Of a DNA stretch of 12,868 nt, positions 5,821 through 12,868 are shown piece by piece. Positions within the stretch are counted from its first letter, which is position 1, and each line of letters opens with the position of its first letter. The translations under genes were made by a program, and so were the position numbers. Source of the DNA: Alphaproteobacteria bacterium (GTDB lineage Bacteria; Pseudomonadota; Alphaproteobacteria; Sphingomonadales; Sphingomonadaceae). The notes under the pieces are model-generated. The model searched no databases and was not told where the DNA came from. It saw nothing but the letters and a program-made list of their open reading frames with translations. The DNA is taken from assembly GCA_018970965.1 (NCBI GenBank), contig JAGWVG010000018.1, forward strand, positions 1 to 12,868, given 5' to 3'.

Positions 5821-7656
5821 TTAAGCCCGAGTGACTGCCTCGGCCGCGATCATGCGGGCTTCAGGCTCCAACCCAACCCGCCGCAAGGCTGAAACGATGT
5901 GGTAGAGATGTTCTGGCGGAATATCAGACCAATTATCGGCTTGAAGCCCTACTGCGCATAAAATGGCGACTGCACCGGGCGCGTGCAACTGCACAGCGCG
6001 GTCCAGCGCATCGGTCCACCGGGAACGTCGACCTAAGGCGACACCCATTTTATCCGCTATTGACGCAACGTCTTGCCCTGGCACGCGCCCCAAAGCCGCA
6101 AGCCCCGCAAACAACATCCGTGCGCGTAAATCTCCATCATTTTCACTGGCGCTGCCAAAATCTTGAATACGGCTCGCAGTAACGCCTGATATCGGCCTTG
6201 GGCTAGCGACCGCGAGATACCCCCAAGACAGATCATCCCCGGCCTCTGAAACAACCGACAGCCAACGCGCCGCATATCGATCAAGCCCTGCCGACAGCAT
6301 AGCTTCAATCAGCTTTGGTGCTTGATCCGCCAAATCCGCTGACGGGCGGATACGCGCGGCGGCCCGCGCCGTCACAATCTGCCGCGCATAAGCTTGCCAA
6401 GGGCCGTCGCTCTCGCGCGCCCAAAGCCGCGCCATTGAGTCGACACGTGCCTCTTCATCCCCACCCGCATAGCTATCACGCAGCAAATCAAACAGCGGAT
6501 TGCCGTCGTCCGCGGGATCCTGCTCAGCAAAGGCCGCGCCATAAAAGTCAACCAGTGCCGCGCTTGATAAGATGCCCATCGATGCGGCCCGTTCAGCATC
6601 TGGCAAACGCTGCGTGTAACTTAAAAGAGGTGCCTGTGCGCGCCACGCCTGCACCCGCACATTGACGGACTGCATCAATCGATCCGGTATCTGCAACCCC
6701 GTGGCCGTTGCCATTCCATAACGCCAAACATCGAGCCGCTGGATCGCATCCCAATTAATTGTCACCGCGCGGCGCGCATCCTGCGCAGCACCAACGACTT
6801 TCTCAGCCAGCAACACATCAACATCATTATCGCCACGCCGGCTGCGCGCGCGGTCAAGCTGCGCGGTCGCGAGAGAGCCTTCCCCCGAAAATGCAGAACA
6901 AATGGCCCGTGCCAATGTCCAGGCTGTATCGCGGTTGTTCACATCCGCGCCAATCGTCATGGGACACAAAGCCGCGGGGTCTGCAGACGCGAGGCTTGCT
7001 TGCATACCAAAGGCGTACAGCGCCGGACTATATTGATCGACATCAACGGCCTGAACCAAATTCCGCGCCGAGACAGCCTCACCCATTCGGACCAACAGCC
7101 AAGCGCGCTCTGCGGCCCAATCGGCGTGGGACACGTTGGCAGGTGTATCTGCGCGGCTCAGCAATGCCCGACGCAAAACAATTGAGGCCCAGCGCGATGC
7201 AATTGGCGCATCTAAATGGCGCATCACACCTGTCAGATAGCGACCATTCATGCCTGCAAAAGCAGCCGCCCCCATATCGCCATCACGCCGCCCTAATAGC
7301 CCGACGCGATTGCCGGGCCGACGGGCCTGAGGCGGAATATCGGGAATAGCGGCAGCCGACGTTGCATTTTCTAACGATGGGTCTGTCGGCCCAGCGGCGA
7401 TATCACTCGCCGGATCACCGCTGGCGATCGGCGCGCCAATTGCTGGAGACATTGGCGCCGCCGCTGGCGGACGCGGTGCCGTTGGCGTTCTGGCAGGCGC
7501 GGCCTGTTCAGGCCGACGCGCCGGCGCCTCTGGTGCATCTCCAAAGCCGGGTGGCAAAATTGATTCGGGCCGGTCTTGCCCCAAAGCAGGCAGCGCCAAG
7601 GCAATTGCGACACAAGATGCGGCCCAAAGGCCATAAGTGATGCGCTTACGCGCCAT
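5821..7656 (-). CDS. Exported proline/alanine-rich protein of unknown function
   Basis: 611 aa; I do not recognise a family with a known function. Residues 1-27 form a Sec-type signal peptide (ARKR basic start, hydrophobic AASCVAIALALPAL, small-residue cleavage region near LGQ). Residues 31-115 are low-complexity and rich in Pro, Ala and Arg, probably a disordered linker. From about 130 to 611 the sequence is largely Ala-, Leu- and Arg-rich helices with repeated short helix-turn-helix patterns, suggesting an alpha-solenoid (TPR- or Sel1-like) fold. I see no catalytic motif, and the cysteines (C15, C231, C253, C567) are few. The ATG at 7656 was chosen because it starts the signal peptide and has GGTAGAG just upstream. 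It heads the leftward run and is one base from xerD. From memory, long exported hypothetical proteins next to xerD occur in sphingomonads; that is unverified. Confidence 0.85.
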   Translation of the reverse strand: MARKRITYGLWAASCVAIALALPALGQDRPESILPPGFGDAPEAPARRPEQAAPARTPTAPRPPAAAPMSPAIGAPIASGDPASDIAAGPTDPSLENATSAAAIPDIPPQARRPGNRVGLLGRRDGDMGAAAFAGMNGRYLTGVMRHLDAPIASRWASIVLRRALLSRADTPANVSHADWAAERAWLLVRMGEAVSARNLVQAVDVDQYSPALYAFGMQASLASADPAALCPMTIGADVNNRDTAWTLARAICSAFSGEGSLATAQLDRARSRRGDNDVDVLLAEKVVGAAQDARRAVTINWDAIQRLDVWRYGMATATGLQIPDRLMQSVNVRVQAWRAQAPLLSYTQRLPDAERAASMGILSSAALVDFYGAAFAEQDPADDGNPLFDLLRDSYAGGDEEARVDSMARLWARESDGPWQAYARQIVTARAAARIRPSADLADQAPKLIEAMLSAGLDRYAARWLSVVSEAGDDLSWGYLAVASPRPISGVTASRIQDFGSASENDGDLRARMLFAGLAALGRVPGQDVASIADKMGVALGRRSRWTDALDRAVQLHAPGAVAILCAVGLQADNWSDIPPEHLYHIVSALRRVGLEPEARMIAAEAVTRA

Positions 7657-7695
7657 AGTCTCTACCAACAATTTTGTGCTTCACGAGTGCGCCTT

Positions 7696-7724
7696 TTGCC
7701 CGATTGGCCTGTGCTGTGTATAGC
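7696..7724 (+). promoter_or_regulatory. Candidate aroK-aroB promoter ending 7 nt before the ATG
   Basis: TTGCCC (7696-7701), a 17-base spacer, and TATAGC (7719-7724) give four of six consensus matches in each hexamer with ideal spacing. Only seven bases separate the -10 from the aroK ATG at 7732, so the predicted transcription start coincides with the ATG. The bases before it (CCCAATC) contain no Shine-Dalgarno. The 75-base divergent gap must also hold the promoter of the unknown exported-protein gene, which I could not place convincingly. Confidence 0.5.
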
Positions 7725-7731
7725 CCCAATC

Positions 7732-8268
7732 ATGAATTCGCAGACGCCCCCCCCAAGTGATCCTGAAACCAAGCCAATCGCACTTGTCGGCATGATGGGC
7801 GTTGGCAAAACCAGCATCGGCAAGCGCTTGGCGCAGAAATTGAAATTGCCTTTTGTGGATGCGGATCAGGAAATTGTTGATGCGGCTGGGCTTAGCATCC
7901 CCGAAATCTTTGAAAAATTTGGCGAGCCGCACTTCCGCGATGGCGAACGTCGCGTAATTGCGCGGCTGTTGGATGGCAGGAGAAAGATTATTGCCACAGG
8001 AGGTGGCGCCTTCATAAATGCAGAAACGCGCCGCTTGATGCTGGATCGCGCCATCGTCATTTGGCTTGATGCGGATATTGATACGTTGGTCGAGCGAACT
8101 GCGCGCAAAGGCGATCGCCCCCTGCTCGCCCAAGGCGATCCGCGTGAAATTTTGACCCGGCTGGCAGCCGAACGAAACCCAATTTATGCCGAAGCGCACA
8201 TCCATGTGAAAAGCATGTCGAACCCACATGAAACGACGCTCGAAAAGATTTTAAAGGCGCTGAAATGA
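7732..8268 (+). CDS. aroK: Shikimate kinase
   Basis: 178 aa, usual length. It phosphorylates shikimate at the 3-OH with ATP, the fifth step of chorismate synthesis, in the cytoplasm. The Walker A loop is GMMGVGKT (20-27). Shikimate-binding elements are the DAD motif (43-45), the FRDGE segment (68-72) with R69, and the GGG loop (90-92). The lid arginine is R129 in DRPLL and the adenine-loop arginine is R148 in AERNPIY. All key residues are present. The upstream in-frame extension to 7576 lies inside the divergent gene and shows no family similarity, so the ATG at 7732 is the start. The first residues include a run of eight C's (7747-7754) encoding prolines. The stop overlaps the aroB start as ATGA (8265-8268), a standard coupled aroK-aroB arrangement. 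Confidence 0.97.
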   Translation: MNSQTPPPSDPETKPIALVGMMGVGKTSIGKRLAQKLKLPFVDADQEIVDAAGLSIPEIFEKFGEPHFRDGERRVIARLLDGRRKIIATGGGAFINAETRRLMLDRAIVIWLDADIDTLVERTARKGDRPLLAQGDPREILTRLAAERNPIYAEAHIHVKSMSNPHETTLEKILKALK

Positions 8269-9362
8269 CAAGCATTGTAAATGTTGGCTTGGGGGCCCGC
8301 AGCTATGACATCCACATTGGCAACGGGTTGATTGATCAATCTGCCCAGTTGCTCGGCGCGATGCTTGGCAGCCGGCGCCCAATCATCATTACGGACACTC
8401 ATGTTGCCCAAGCGCAGCTGCCGCGCCTCCAGCGCGCATTGGGGGGTGACAGCCACGCCCTTATTTTGCCTGCAGGCGAAACTACAAAGAGCTGGCAATA
8501 TTTAGAGCAATTGACCGATGAGCTGCTTGATCTTGGCGTCGAGCGCGGCGACAAACTTATTGCCCTAGGCGGCGGGGTCATTGGAGATCTGGTTGGATTT
8601 GCGGCCTCTATTGTCAAACGGGGTTGCGGCTTCATTCAAGTACCAACCAGCCTGCTGGCAATGGTTGATAGTTCGGTCGGCGGAAAAACAGCCATCAATG
8701 TGCGCGCAGGCAAGAATTTGATTGGCAGCTTTCATCAGCCCGCGATGGTGATGATTGATCCCAGTGTTCTCGACACGCTTCCTGATCGCCAGATGCGCGC
8801 CGGCTATGCTGAAATCGTTAAATATGGGCTCATCAACGATGCCCATTTTTTTGAATGGTGTGAAAGCCACGCAAAGCAGGTGCTTGCGCGCAACCCCGAG
8901 GCGTTAACCACGGCCATTGCACACAGTGTCCGCACCAAAGCCGACATCGTGGCCGCTGATGAACGTGAGACAAAAGACCAACGCGCCCTGCTGAACCTCG
9001 GCCATACTTTTGGCCACGCGCTTGAGGCCGATACGGGCTTTTCTGAAACGCTGTTTCATGGCGAGGCCGTGGCGGCCGGCATGGCGTTGGCCTTTGGATA
9101 TTCTGCTGCCAGTGGCCGCTGCGCCGCTGATGCCGCTGTGCGCGTGCGCGCCCATTTGGAAGCGATTGGCTTGCCCGCAAGTCTTTCGGCCGCGCATGTA
9201 AAAGGCACTGGCACTGACTTGGTGGCGCATATGCTGCATGACAAAAAAATGGCGGGCGGCACCCTCCCCTTCATCCTCGCGCAGGGCATTGGCCAATCTT
9301 ATGTCGATCGCACTGTGCAACTGGCAGAGATCGCCAAATTTTTAGATGGAAGCCGCGGCTAA
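8265..9362 (+). CDS. aroB: 3-Dehydroquinate synthase
   Basis: 365 aa, full length. It converts DAHP to 3-dehydroquinate, the second shikimate-pathway step, using NAD+ and a divalent metal. The nucleotide-binding GGGVIGDLVGF lies at 102-112, followed by VPTSLLAMVDSSVGGKTAIN (126-145). The metal ligands are E183 (AGYAEIVKYG), H247 (NLGHTFGH) and H265 (FHGEAVAAGM). K141 and K150 are in the expected substrate-binding positions, and R239 lies in the DQRALLNLGH block. The start is the ATG overlapping the aroK stop by four bases. The stop overlaps the stop of the convergent DUF423 gene (TAA shared with CTA at 9359-9362), leaving no room for a conventional terminator between them. Very secure. Confidence 0.98.
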   Translation: MTSIVNVGLGARSYDIHIGNGLIDQSAQLLGAMLGSRRPIIITDTHVAQAQLPRLQRALGGDSHALILPAGETTKSWQYLEQLTDELLDLGVERGDKLIALGGGVIGDLVGFAASIVKRGCGFIQVPTSLLAMVDSSVGGKTAINVRAGKNLIGSFHQPAMVMIDPSVLDTLPDRQMRAGYAEIVKYGLINDAHFFEWCESHAKQVLARNPEALTTAIAHSVRTKADIVAADERETKDQRALLNLGHTFGHALEADTGFSETLFHGEAVAAGMALAFGYSAASGRCAADAAVRVRAHLEAIGLPASLSAAHVKGTGTDLVAHMLHDKKMAGGTLPFILAQGIGQSYVDRTVQLAEIAKFLDGSRG

Positions 9363-9682
9363 CTCCGCCATAAACGCCAGGCGAGCCAAAGCCAGCCGAA
9401 GATCATCGCAAGCCCACCAATTGGCGTAACTGCCCCCAACCAACGCGGCGCGCCCAGGGCCATCGCGTATAAAGTTGCGGCGAAAATGACCGCACCGCCC
9501 AACAAGACCGAAGCGGGATTAGGCTGATCTTTGCCCAGAGCAATCACAGCAACGGCGTGAACCAAAAGGTAAAAGCTCCCTGTTTTAAGCCAGTCTGCGG
9601 CGGCACCCTGCGCCGCATGTGCCCCGAATGCACCAGCAGCGATCGCGATGGCTGCGGCAAGTGCTGCAAATATTTGGATCAT
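9359..9682 (-). CDS. DUF423 family small membrane protein
   Basis: 107 aa with about four predicted membrane helices: roughly 1-22, 36-50, 57-77 and 83-104. The GAFGAHA motif (17-23) near the first helix, the LVHAVAVIALG segment (40-50) and the TPIGGLAMIFGWLWLAW end (86-102) are characteristic of DUF423 (YgdD-like) inner-membrane proteins, whose function is unknown. It overlaps the Kef antiporter gene by four bases (ATGA at 9679-9682), so it is probably translated from the same mRNA and is the last gene of the radA-cvpA-scaffold-Kef run. Its end overlaps the convergent aroB by four bases. Confidence 0.88.
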   Translation of the reverse strand: MIQIFAALAAAIAIAAGAFGAHAAQGAAADWLKTGSFYLLVHAVAVIALGKDQPNPASVLLGGAVIFAATLYAMALGAPRWLGAVTPIGGLAMIFGWLWLAWRLWRS

Positions 9683-11418
9683 GACTTAGGGCTCCGATGG
9701 TAAATTTCCTTCAACGCCTGCAAGTCCCCCGTCTCAATCTGCGCCTTTAGTCTTGCGGCATCGCGCGTGCGATAATCACTTTCGCCATCATCAATGGCCC
9801 CTTGGCTCTGGCCTAACGCCGCTAAGGCTTGCCGACCCATCAGCACCGCCGATTCATGCACCTCGCGCACCACACCCGCCAGATCGAGATCATCAAAGGC
9901 AATAAGCTGCCGACGATCATAAGCGCGCACAAATACCGCTGCCTGCGGAAACGCCTCAAGAACCAGCTCAACTTGTGCAGCCTTCAATTCCGCATCGTCC
10001 AAGCAGAATAAGATCAGCTGCGCTTCTTCAGCGCCCGCCTTGCGCAAAATATCAACGCGTCGCCCGTCGCCATAATAGACTTTGGCCCCGAAGGTGCCGC
10101 TGCGCTCAATTTGTGCGGGCTTTACGTCAATCAACGTAACTGAAACGCCGCGCGCCAACAGAATTTGGGACACCGTCTGCCCGAAGCGGCCAAAGCCAAT
10201 AATTATGGCCCGGGCAGCCAAGCCCTGCGGTGGGCCGTCTGGCAAATCGCTCTCGGCAACAGCCGGGAATTCAAATCGCCGTGCAATCATCAATAAAAAC
10301 GGCGTCGACGCCATCGACAGTGTTACAATCGCGCTAAATAAACTGGCTGCCTCAGGTTCAATCAACAGCGCTTGCTGCGCTTGGGTGAACAGCACAAAAC
10401 CAAATTCTCCGCCTTGGCTCAGCAACAGCCCAAGGCCGAGCGCGGGCCGGACGGCCATTCCAAAGGCGCGACACACACCCCAGATGACAGCCGTTTTAAC
10501 GACCACCAAAAGCGCTGCAAAACCAATTACGTAAATCGGATTGGCGAGGATCGCAGGGACATCCAGAACCATTCCAACAGCAACAAAGAAAAGGCCAAGC
10601 AAGATTGATCGAAAGGGCTCAATATCGCTCTCAATTTCATGCCGATACGGCGAATCTGCCAGCATCACGCCGGCCACAAAGGCCCCCAGTGCCGTCGACA
10701 AATGCAGGGCTTCCATAAGCGCGGCAGCCCCAAGAACAGTAAATAAGCCGACGACCACGAATAATTCACGCTCTCCCAGCCGGCCCGTCAGTCGCAGCAG
10801 CGGGCGGATCAGGAAACGCCCAGCCAATACCAAACCGGCGACCGCACCAATGGTGTAAAGCCCCAGCATCCATCCCGGTGGGGTGGCGGGATCAACGGGC
10901 GCACGCGATAAAGCGGCGATAACTGTAATGAGCGGCACAATGGCCAAATCTTGAAACAGCAAGATGGAAAAGGCCCGCTCTCCAAAAGGCGTGTTGATCC
11001 GCCCCGAGGATTTGAGGCTGGGCAACACCTGCGCCGTGGAAGAGAGCGCTAAGGGCAAACCAAGCGCAATGGCCGCCCCCCAAGTAAATCCTCCAAATAT
11101 CTGCACCATCGCAGCCAACGCCAAACCGCAAAGGACAACCTGCAACGCACCCAAACCAAAAATATCGCGCTTCAATCGCCAAAGCCGTTGCGGGCTCAAT
11201 TCGAGCCCGACCAAGAAAAGAAGCAGGGCAATGCCTATTTCAGCGAGCGCCAGTTTAGATTCGCCGCCGCCGGCAAGACCCAGCCCATGAGGCCCAATTA
11301 AGGCACCCGCAATAAGATAACCCAGCACGGCGCCAAGGCCCCAGCGCCGAAACAGGGTGACAAGGGCAAGCCCTGCGCCCAAAAGCACAACCGCTTCTTG
11401 AAGGAACGACCCATGCAT
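9679..11418 (-). CDS. Kef-type K+/H+ antiporter (CPA2 family) with RCK domain
   Basis: 579 aa. Residues 1-380 form a 12-13 helix CPA2 transport domain. Recognisable blocks are GYLIAGALIGPHGLGL (33-48), LLLFLVGLELSP (65-76), FQDLAIVPL (155-163, with the functionally important acidic D157), TALGAFVAGVMLADS (242-256) and LLLSQGGEFGFVL (331-343). Residues 402-520 form a TrkA-N/RCK Rossmann domain with the dinucleotide loop GFGRFG (408-413) and an acidic strand end (D431). KefB/KefC proteins export K+ and acidify the cytoplasm under electrophile stress, gated by glutathione adducts; the ion and ligand here are inferred. No KefF/KefG-type accessory oxidoreductase is adjacent. The ATG overlaps the stop of the scaffold gene (TAATG) and its stop overlaps the DUF423 start (ATGA). 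Confidence 0.94.
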   Translation of the reverse strand: MHGSFLQEAVVLLGAGLALVTLFRRWGLGAVLGYLIAGALIGPHGLGLAGGGESKLALAEIGIALLLFLVGLELSPQRLWRLKRDIFGLGALQVVLCGLALAAMVQIFGGFTWGAAIALGLPLALSSTAQVLPSLKSSGRINTPFGERAFSILLFQDLAIVPLITVIAALSRAPVDPATPPGWMLGLYTIGAVAGLVLAGRFLIRPLLRLTGRLGERELFVVVGLFTVLGAAALMEALHLSTALGAFVAGVMLADSPYRHEIESDIEPFRSILLGLFFVAVGMVLDVPAILANPIYVIGFAALLVVVKTAVIWGVCRAFGMAVRPALGLGLLLSQGGEFGFVLFTQAQQALLIEPEAASLFSAIVTLSMASTPFLLMIARRFEFPAVAESDLPDGPPQGLAARAIIIGFGRFGQTVSQILLARGVSVTLIDVKPAQIERSGTFGAKVYYGDGRRVDILRKAGAEEAQLILFCLDDAELKAAQVELVLEAFPQAAVFVRAYDRRQLIAFDDLDLAGVVREVHESAVLMGRQALAALGQSQGAIDDGESDYRTRDAARLKAQIETGDLQALKEIYHRSPKS

Positions 11419-11843
11419 TAGCTTGCCGCGCGCTGAGCGGCCAGTGCTGCGGCTTTAAAGGGCAAACAAATTGCCCCGTGGCGACCGGGATGCGCCCGCG
11501 CCTCTTCCAGCACCGATATGCCGGGCCAATTAGGGGCTGTTTGCCGAGAGCCACTTAACCAATCCTCAAGATCCGCCGCCATCTGCGCCAGCTGTGCTGC
11601 CGACATCCCGATAATATGCGTTCCCAAAAGATAAGCCGACGCTTGCCCTAAGGCACAGGTGCGCACTTGTTGCGCAAAATCAGCGACATTCCCGTCTGCA
11701 TCCAATGTGAGATCAACGAGAATATGGCTGCCGCAAACGGGCGCGCGCTGATCTACACTTGCATCCGGCTTTGCGAGCCGCCCCAAATGCGGGATATTGG
11801 CCGCCATGCGAAGAATATCGGGGGTGTAAAGCGTGCCCGCCAT
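11418..11843 (-). CDS. IscU/NifU-N-like iron-sulfur cluster scaffold homologue, divergent
   Basis: 141 aa, similar in length to IscU. The N-terminal YTPDIL and the pattern HLGRLAKPDAS...APVCGS (19-39) match the start of IscU-type scaffolds. C37 and C63 (RTCALGQASA, 61-70) match the first two cluster cysteines. The aspartate normally two residues after C37 is serine (S39). In the C-terminal RHGAICLPF (121-129), H122 aligns with the IscU histidine, but the next residue, normally the third cysteine, is glycine; a cysteine occurs three residues later (C126). From memory, such divergent forms are usually annotated as Fe-S assembly scaffold proteins in alphaproteobacteria, so cluster binding is likely but unproven. 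It starts 3 nt after the cvpA stop, and its stop overlaps the Kef start. No isc or suf partner genes are adjacent. Confidence 0.82.
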   Translation of the reverse strand: MAGTLYTPDILRMAANIPHLGRLAKPDASVDQRAPVCGSHILVDLTLDADGNVADFAQQVRTCALGQASAYLLGTHIIGMSAAQLAQMAADLEDWLSGSRQTAPNWPGISVLEEARAHPGRHGAICLPFKAAALAAQRAAS

Positions 11844-11846
11844 TGC

Positions 11847-12386
11847 TTAGCGATCAATGCCCGAAGGCGCGTCAGCTTTTACATCTGGCTTAATCTTTTG
11901 GCGCTCTTTCACAAAATCTACCAACGCGCGCGAGCTTGCATTGAGCAAGGGATATGTATGGCTTTGCTCCATCCACTGGGGCCGCTTCGCCGCCGCTCCA
12001 TAGACGACATTATACCCCAAGGAGAAAAACAGGAAGACCACGCTGGCCAGCACCAAGCCCTTCACCGCGCCAAAGCCAAAGCCCAAAACACGATCAAATG
12101 ACCCGACAAAGCTGTTGCGGGTCTGGCTACCAATGCGACGTGCAATCATCCGGCCGCCAAACATCGCAAGCCCAAAAACCAGCGCGGCAGCCAAAGTAGA
12201 GGCACCGGATGCCGTTCCCACTGTTTTTTCTAAAGCTGAGGCCACGGGCGCATGAAACAACCGGACTGCGGCAATGGCAAACACCCAAGCCGCCAGCGAC
12301 AGAGCCTCGGTTACAAAACCCCGCGCAAAGCCCAACAAACCAGCACCGCCCATGAGCAGCAAAACAAGGATATCAAGAGATGTCAT
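11847..12386 (-). CDS. cvpA: CvpA family membrane protein
   Basis: 179 aa with about four membrane helices (roughly 4-22, 28-45, 63-82 and 103-125) and a charged cytoplasmic tail (about 157-179, rich in K/R/D). The family signature is visible in LDILVLLL (4-11), LGFARGFVTEALSLAAWV (18-35) and the SFDRVLGFGFGAVKG block (96-110). CvpA is named for colicin V production in E. coli and has been linked to envelope stress and bile resistance, but its molecular function is unknown. In many proteobacteria it precedes purF; here purF is absent and an Fe-S scaffold homologue follows. It begins nine bases after the radA stop. Confidence 0.92.
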   Translation of the reverse strand: MTSLDILVLLLMGGAGLLGFARGFVTEALSLAAWVFAIAAVRLFHAPVASALEKTVGTASGASTLAAALVFGLAMFGGRMIARRIGSQTRNSFVGSFDRVLGFGFGAVKGLVLASVVFLFFSLGYNVVYGAAAKRPQWMEQSHTYPLLNASSRALVDFVKERQKIKPDVKADAPSGIDR

Positions 12387-12395
12387 GCAACAGGG

Positions 12396-12868
12396 CTATC
12401 CCCGTCCAAGCAGATGGTCAACGAATTGCCCCAAGGTGCGAAACGATTGCGTCGAAATGGCGCTGGCCTCTGTTGTTCCCCCCGCGGGGACCAAAGCCTT
12501 TTCAAAGCCCAGCTTTGCTGCCTCTTTCAGCCGCAGGCCCGCATGTGCGACGGGCCGAATTTCGCCCGACAAGGCAACTTCGCCAAAGGCAATTGTATCA
12601 ATAGGAACCGGCCGTTCGGACCATGCAGAAATAATGGCGGCGGCCACGGCCAAATCAGCAGCCGGGTCGGACAGGCGATATCCCCCTGCGATGTTCAGAT
12701 AAACCTCGGCCGCCGAGAGCGAGAGGCCGCAGCGCGCTTCAAGGACTGCCAAAATCATCGCCAATCGGCCCGAATCCCAGCCTACCACGGCACGACGTGG
12801 CGTTGCCCCACTTGCCAAGCGCACCGTCAGCGCCTGCACCTCCACCAAAACTGGCCGTGTCCCTTCCA
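12396..12868 (-). CDS. radA: DNA repair protein RadA (Sms), C-terminal part, cut by the window edge
   Basis: Only the last 156 codons are present; the N-terminal zinc finger, the RecA-like ATPase with Walker A and the KNRFG motif lie beyond position 12868. The reading frame stays open to the edge, starting EGTRPVLVEVQAL, a block that in RadA opens the C-terminal Lon-like domain. Further RadA landmarks are RRAVVGWDSGRLAMILAVLE, then VYLNIAGGYRL, DLAVAAAIISAW and the IAFGEVALSGEIRPV block. RadA is a hexameric helicase that extends D-loops during homologous recombination. The TAG stop at 12396-12398 is nine bases before cvpA, so radA is probably cotranscribed with the genes to its left, with their promoter outside the window. 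Confidence 0.95.
   Translation of the reverse strand, partial: EGTRPVLVEVQALTVRLASGATPRRAVVGWDSGRLAMILAVLEARCGLSLSAAEVYLNIAGGYRLSDPAADLAVAAAIISAWSERPVPIDTIAFGEVALSGEIRPVAHAGLRLKEAAKLGFEKALVPAGGTTEASAISTQSFRTLGQFVDHLLGRG

Noticed and set aside
6759..7349. Rightward open frame of 196 codons opposite the unknown exported protein
   Set aside because: Its composition (His, Pro, Arg, Gln-rich) is typical of the antisense of an Ala/Arg-rich GC-rich gene, and it has no recognisable signal or motif.
7747..7754. Run of eight C's early in aroK as a phase-variable tract
   Set aside because: It simply encodes three prolines, it is short, and aroK is a housekeeping gene. Without population data slippage is not supported.
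7681..8229. Leftward open frame of 182 codons opposite aroK
   Set aside because: It is the antisense shadow of a fully conserved shikimate kinase, and the aroK frame explains the conserved residues.

Overview
This is an ordinary-looking piece of alphaproteobacterial chromosome, most likely from the Sphingomonadales. That placement rests on protein types and gene order recalled from that group, not on a database search. It carries fifteen protein-coding genes, one of them cut by the right edge and one only 57 codons long. I see no rRNA, tRNA, CRISPR array, insertion sequence, prophage or other sign of recent transfer. Gene density is very high, and no gene-free stretch exceeds about 170 bases.

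Left part (1-2400): comF (-) and an NDUFAF5/BioC-like methyltransferase (+) diverge from a 41-base gap. The methyltransferase then converges on, and overlaps by 17 bases, a mutT-type Nudix hydrolase (-). A short intergenic region follows with an orphan Flp-type pilin gene (+), closed by a strong hairpin that can terminate transcription from both sides.

Middle part (2420-7660): a leftward run of four genes. These are a secreted proline-rich protein of unknown function, xerD (chromosome-dimer resolution), accA (fatty-acid synthesis) and a periplasmic M48 metalloprotease with a LysM-like tail. The first two are separated by one base, xerD and accA by ten, and accA and the protease by 46 bases that contain a perfect 7-bp inverted repeat.

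Right part (7690-9362): aroK-aroB, the shikimate-pathway pair, run rightward from a divergent promoter region and overlap by ATGA.

Far right (9359-12868): a leftward chain radA (partial), cvpA, an IscU/NifU-like Fe-S scaffold homologue, a Kef-type K+/H+ antiporter and a DUF423 membrane protein. The last four sit 3 nt apart or overlap, which suggests translational coupling.

The genes are mainly housekeeping: DNA repair, chromosome segregation, aromatic amino acid and lipid synthesis, nucleotide-pool cleaning and envelope quality control. I did not find a new biological system. The points most worth a second look are promoter-like sequences whose predicted start sites fall at the ATG of aroK and mutT (possible leaderless mRNAs), the Fe-S scaffold homologue lacking two expected ligand positions, the unknown exported protein coupled to xerD, and the isolated pilin gene.
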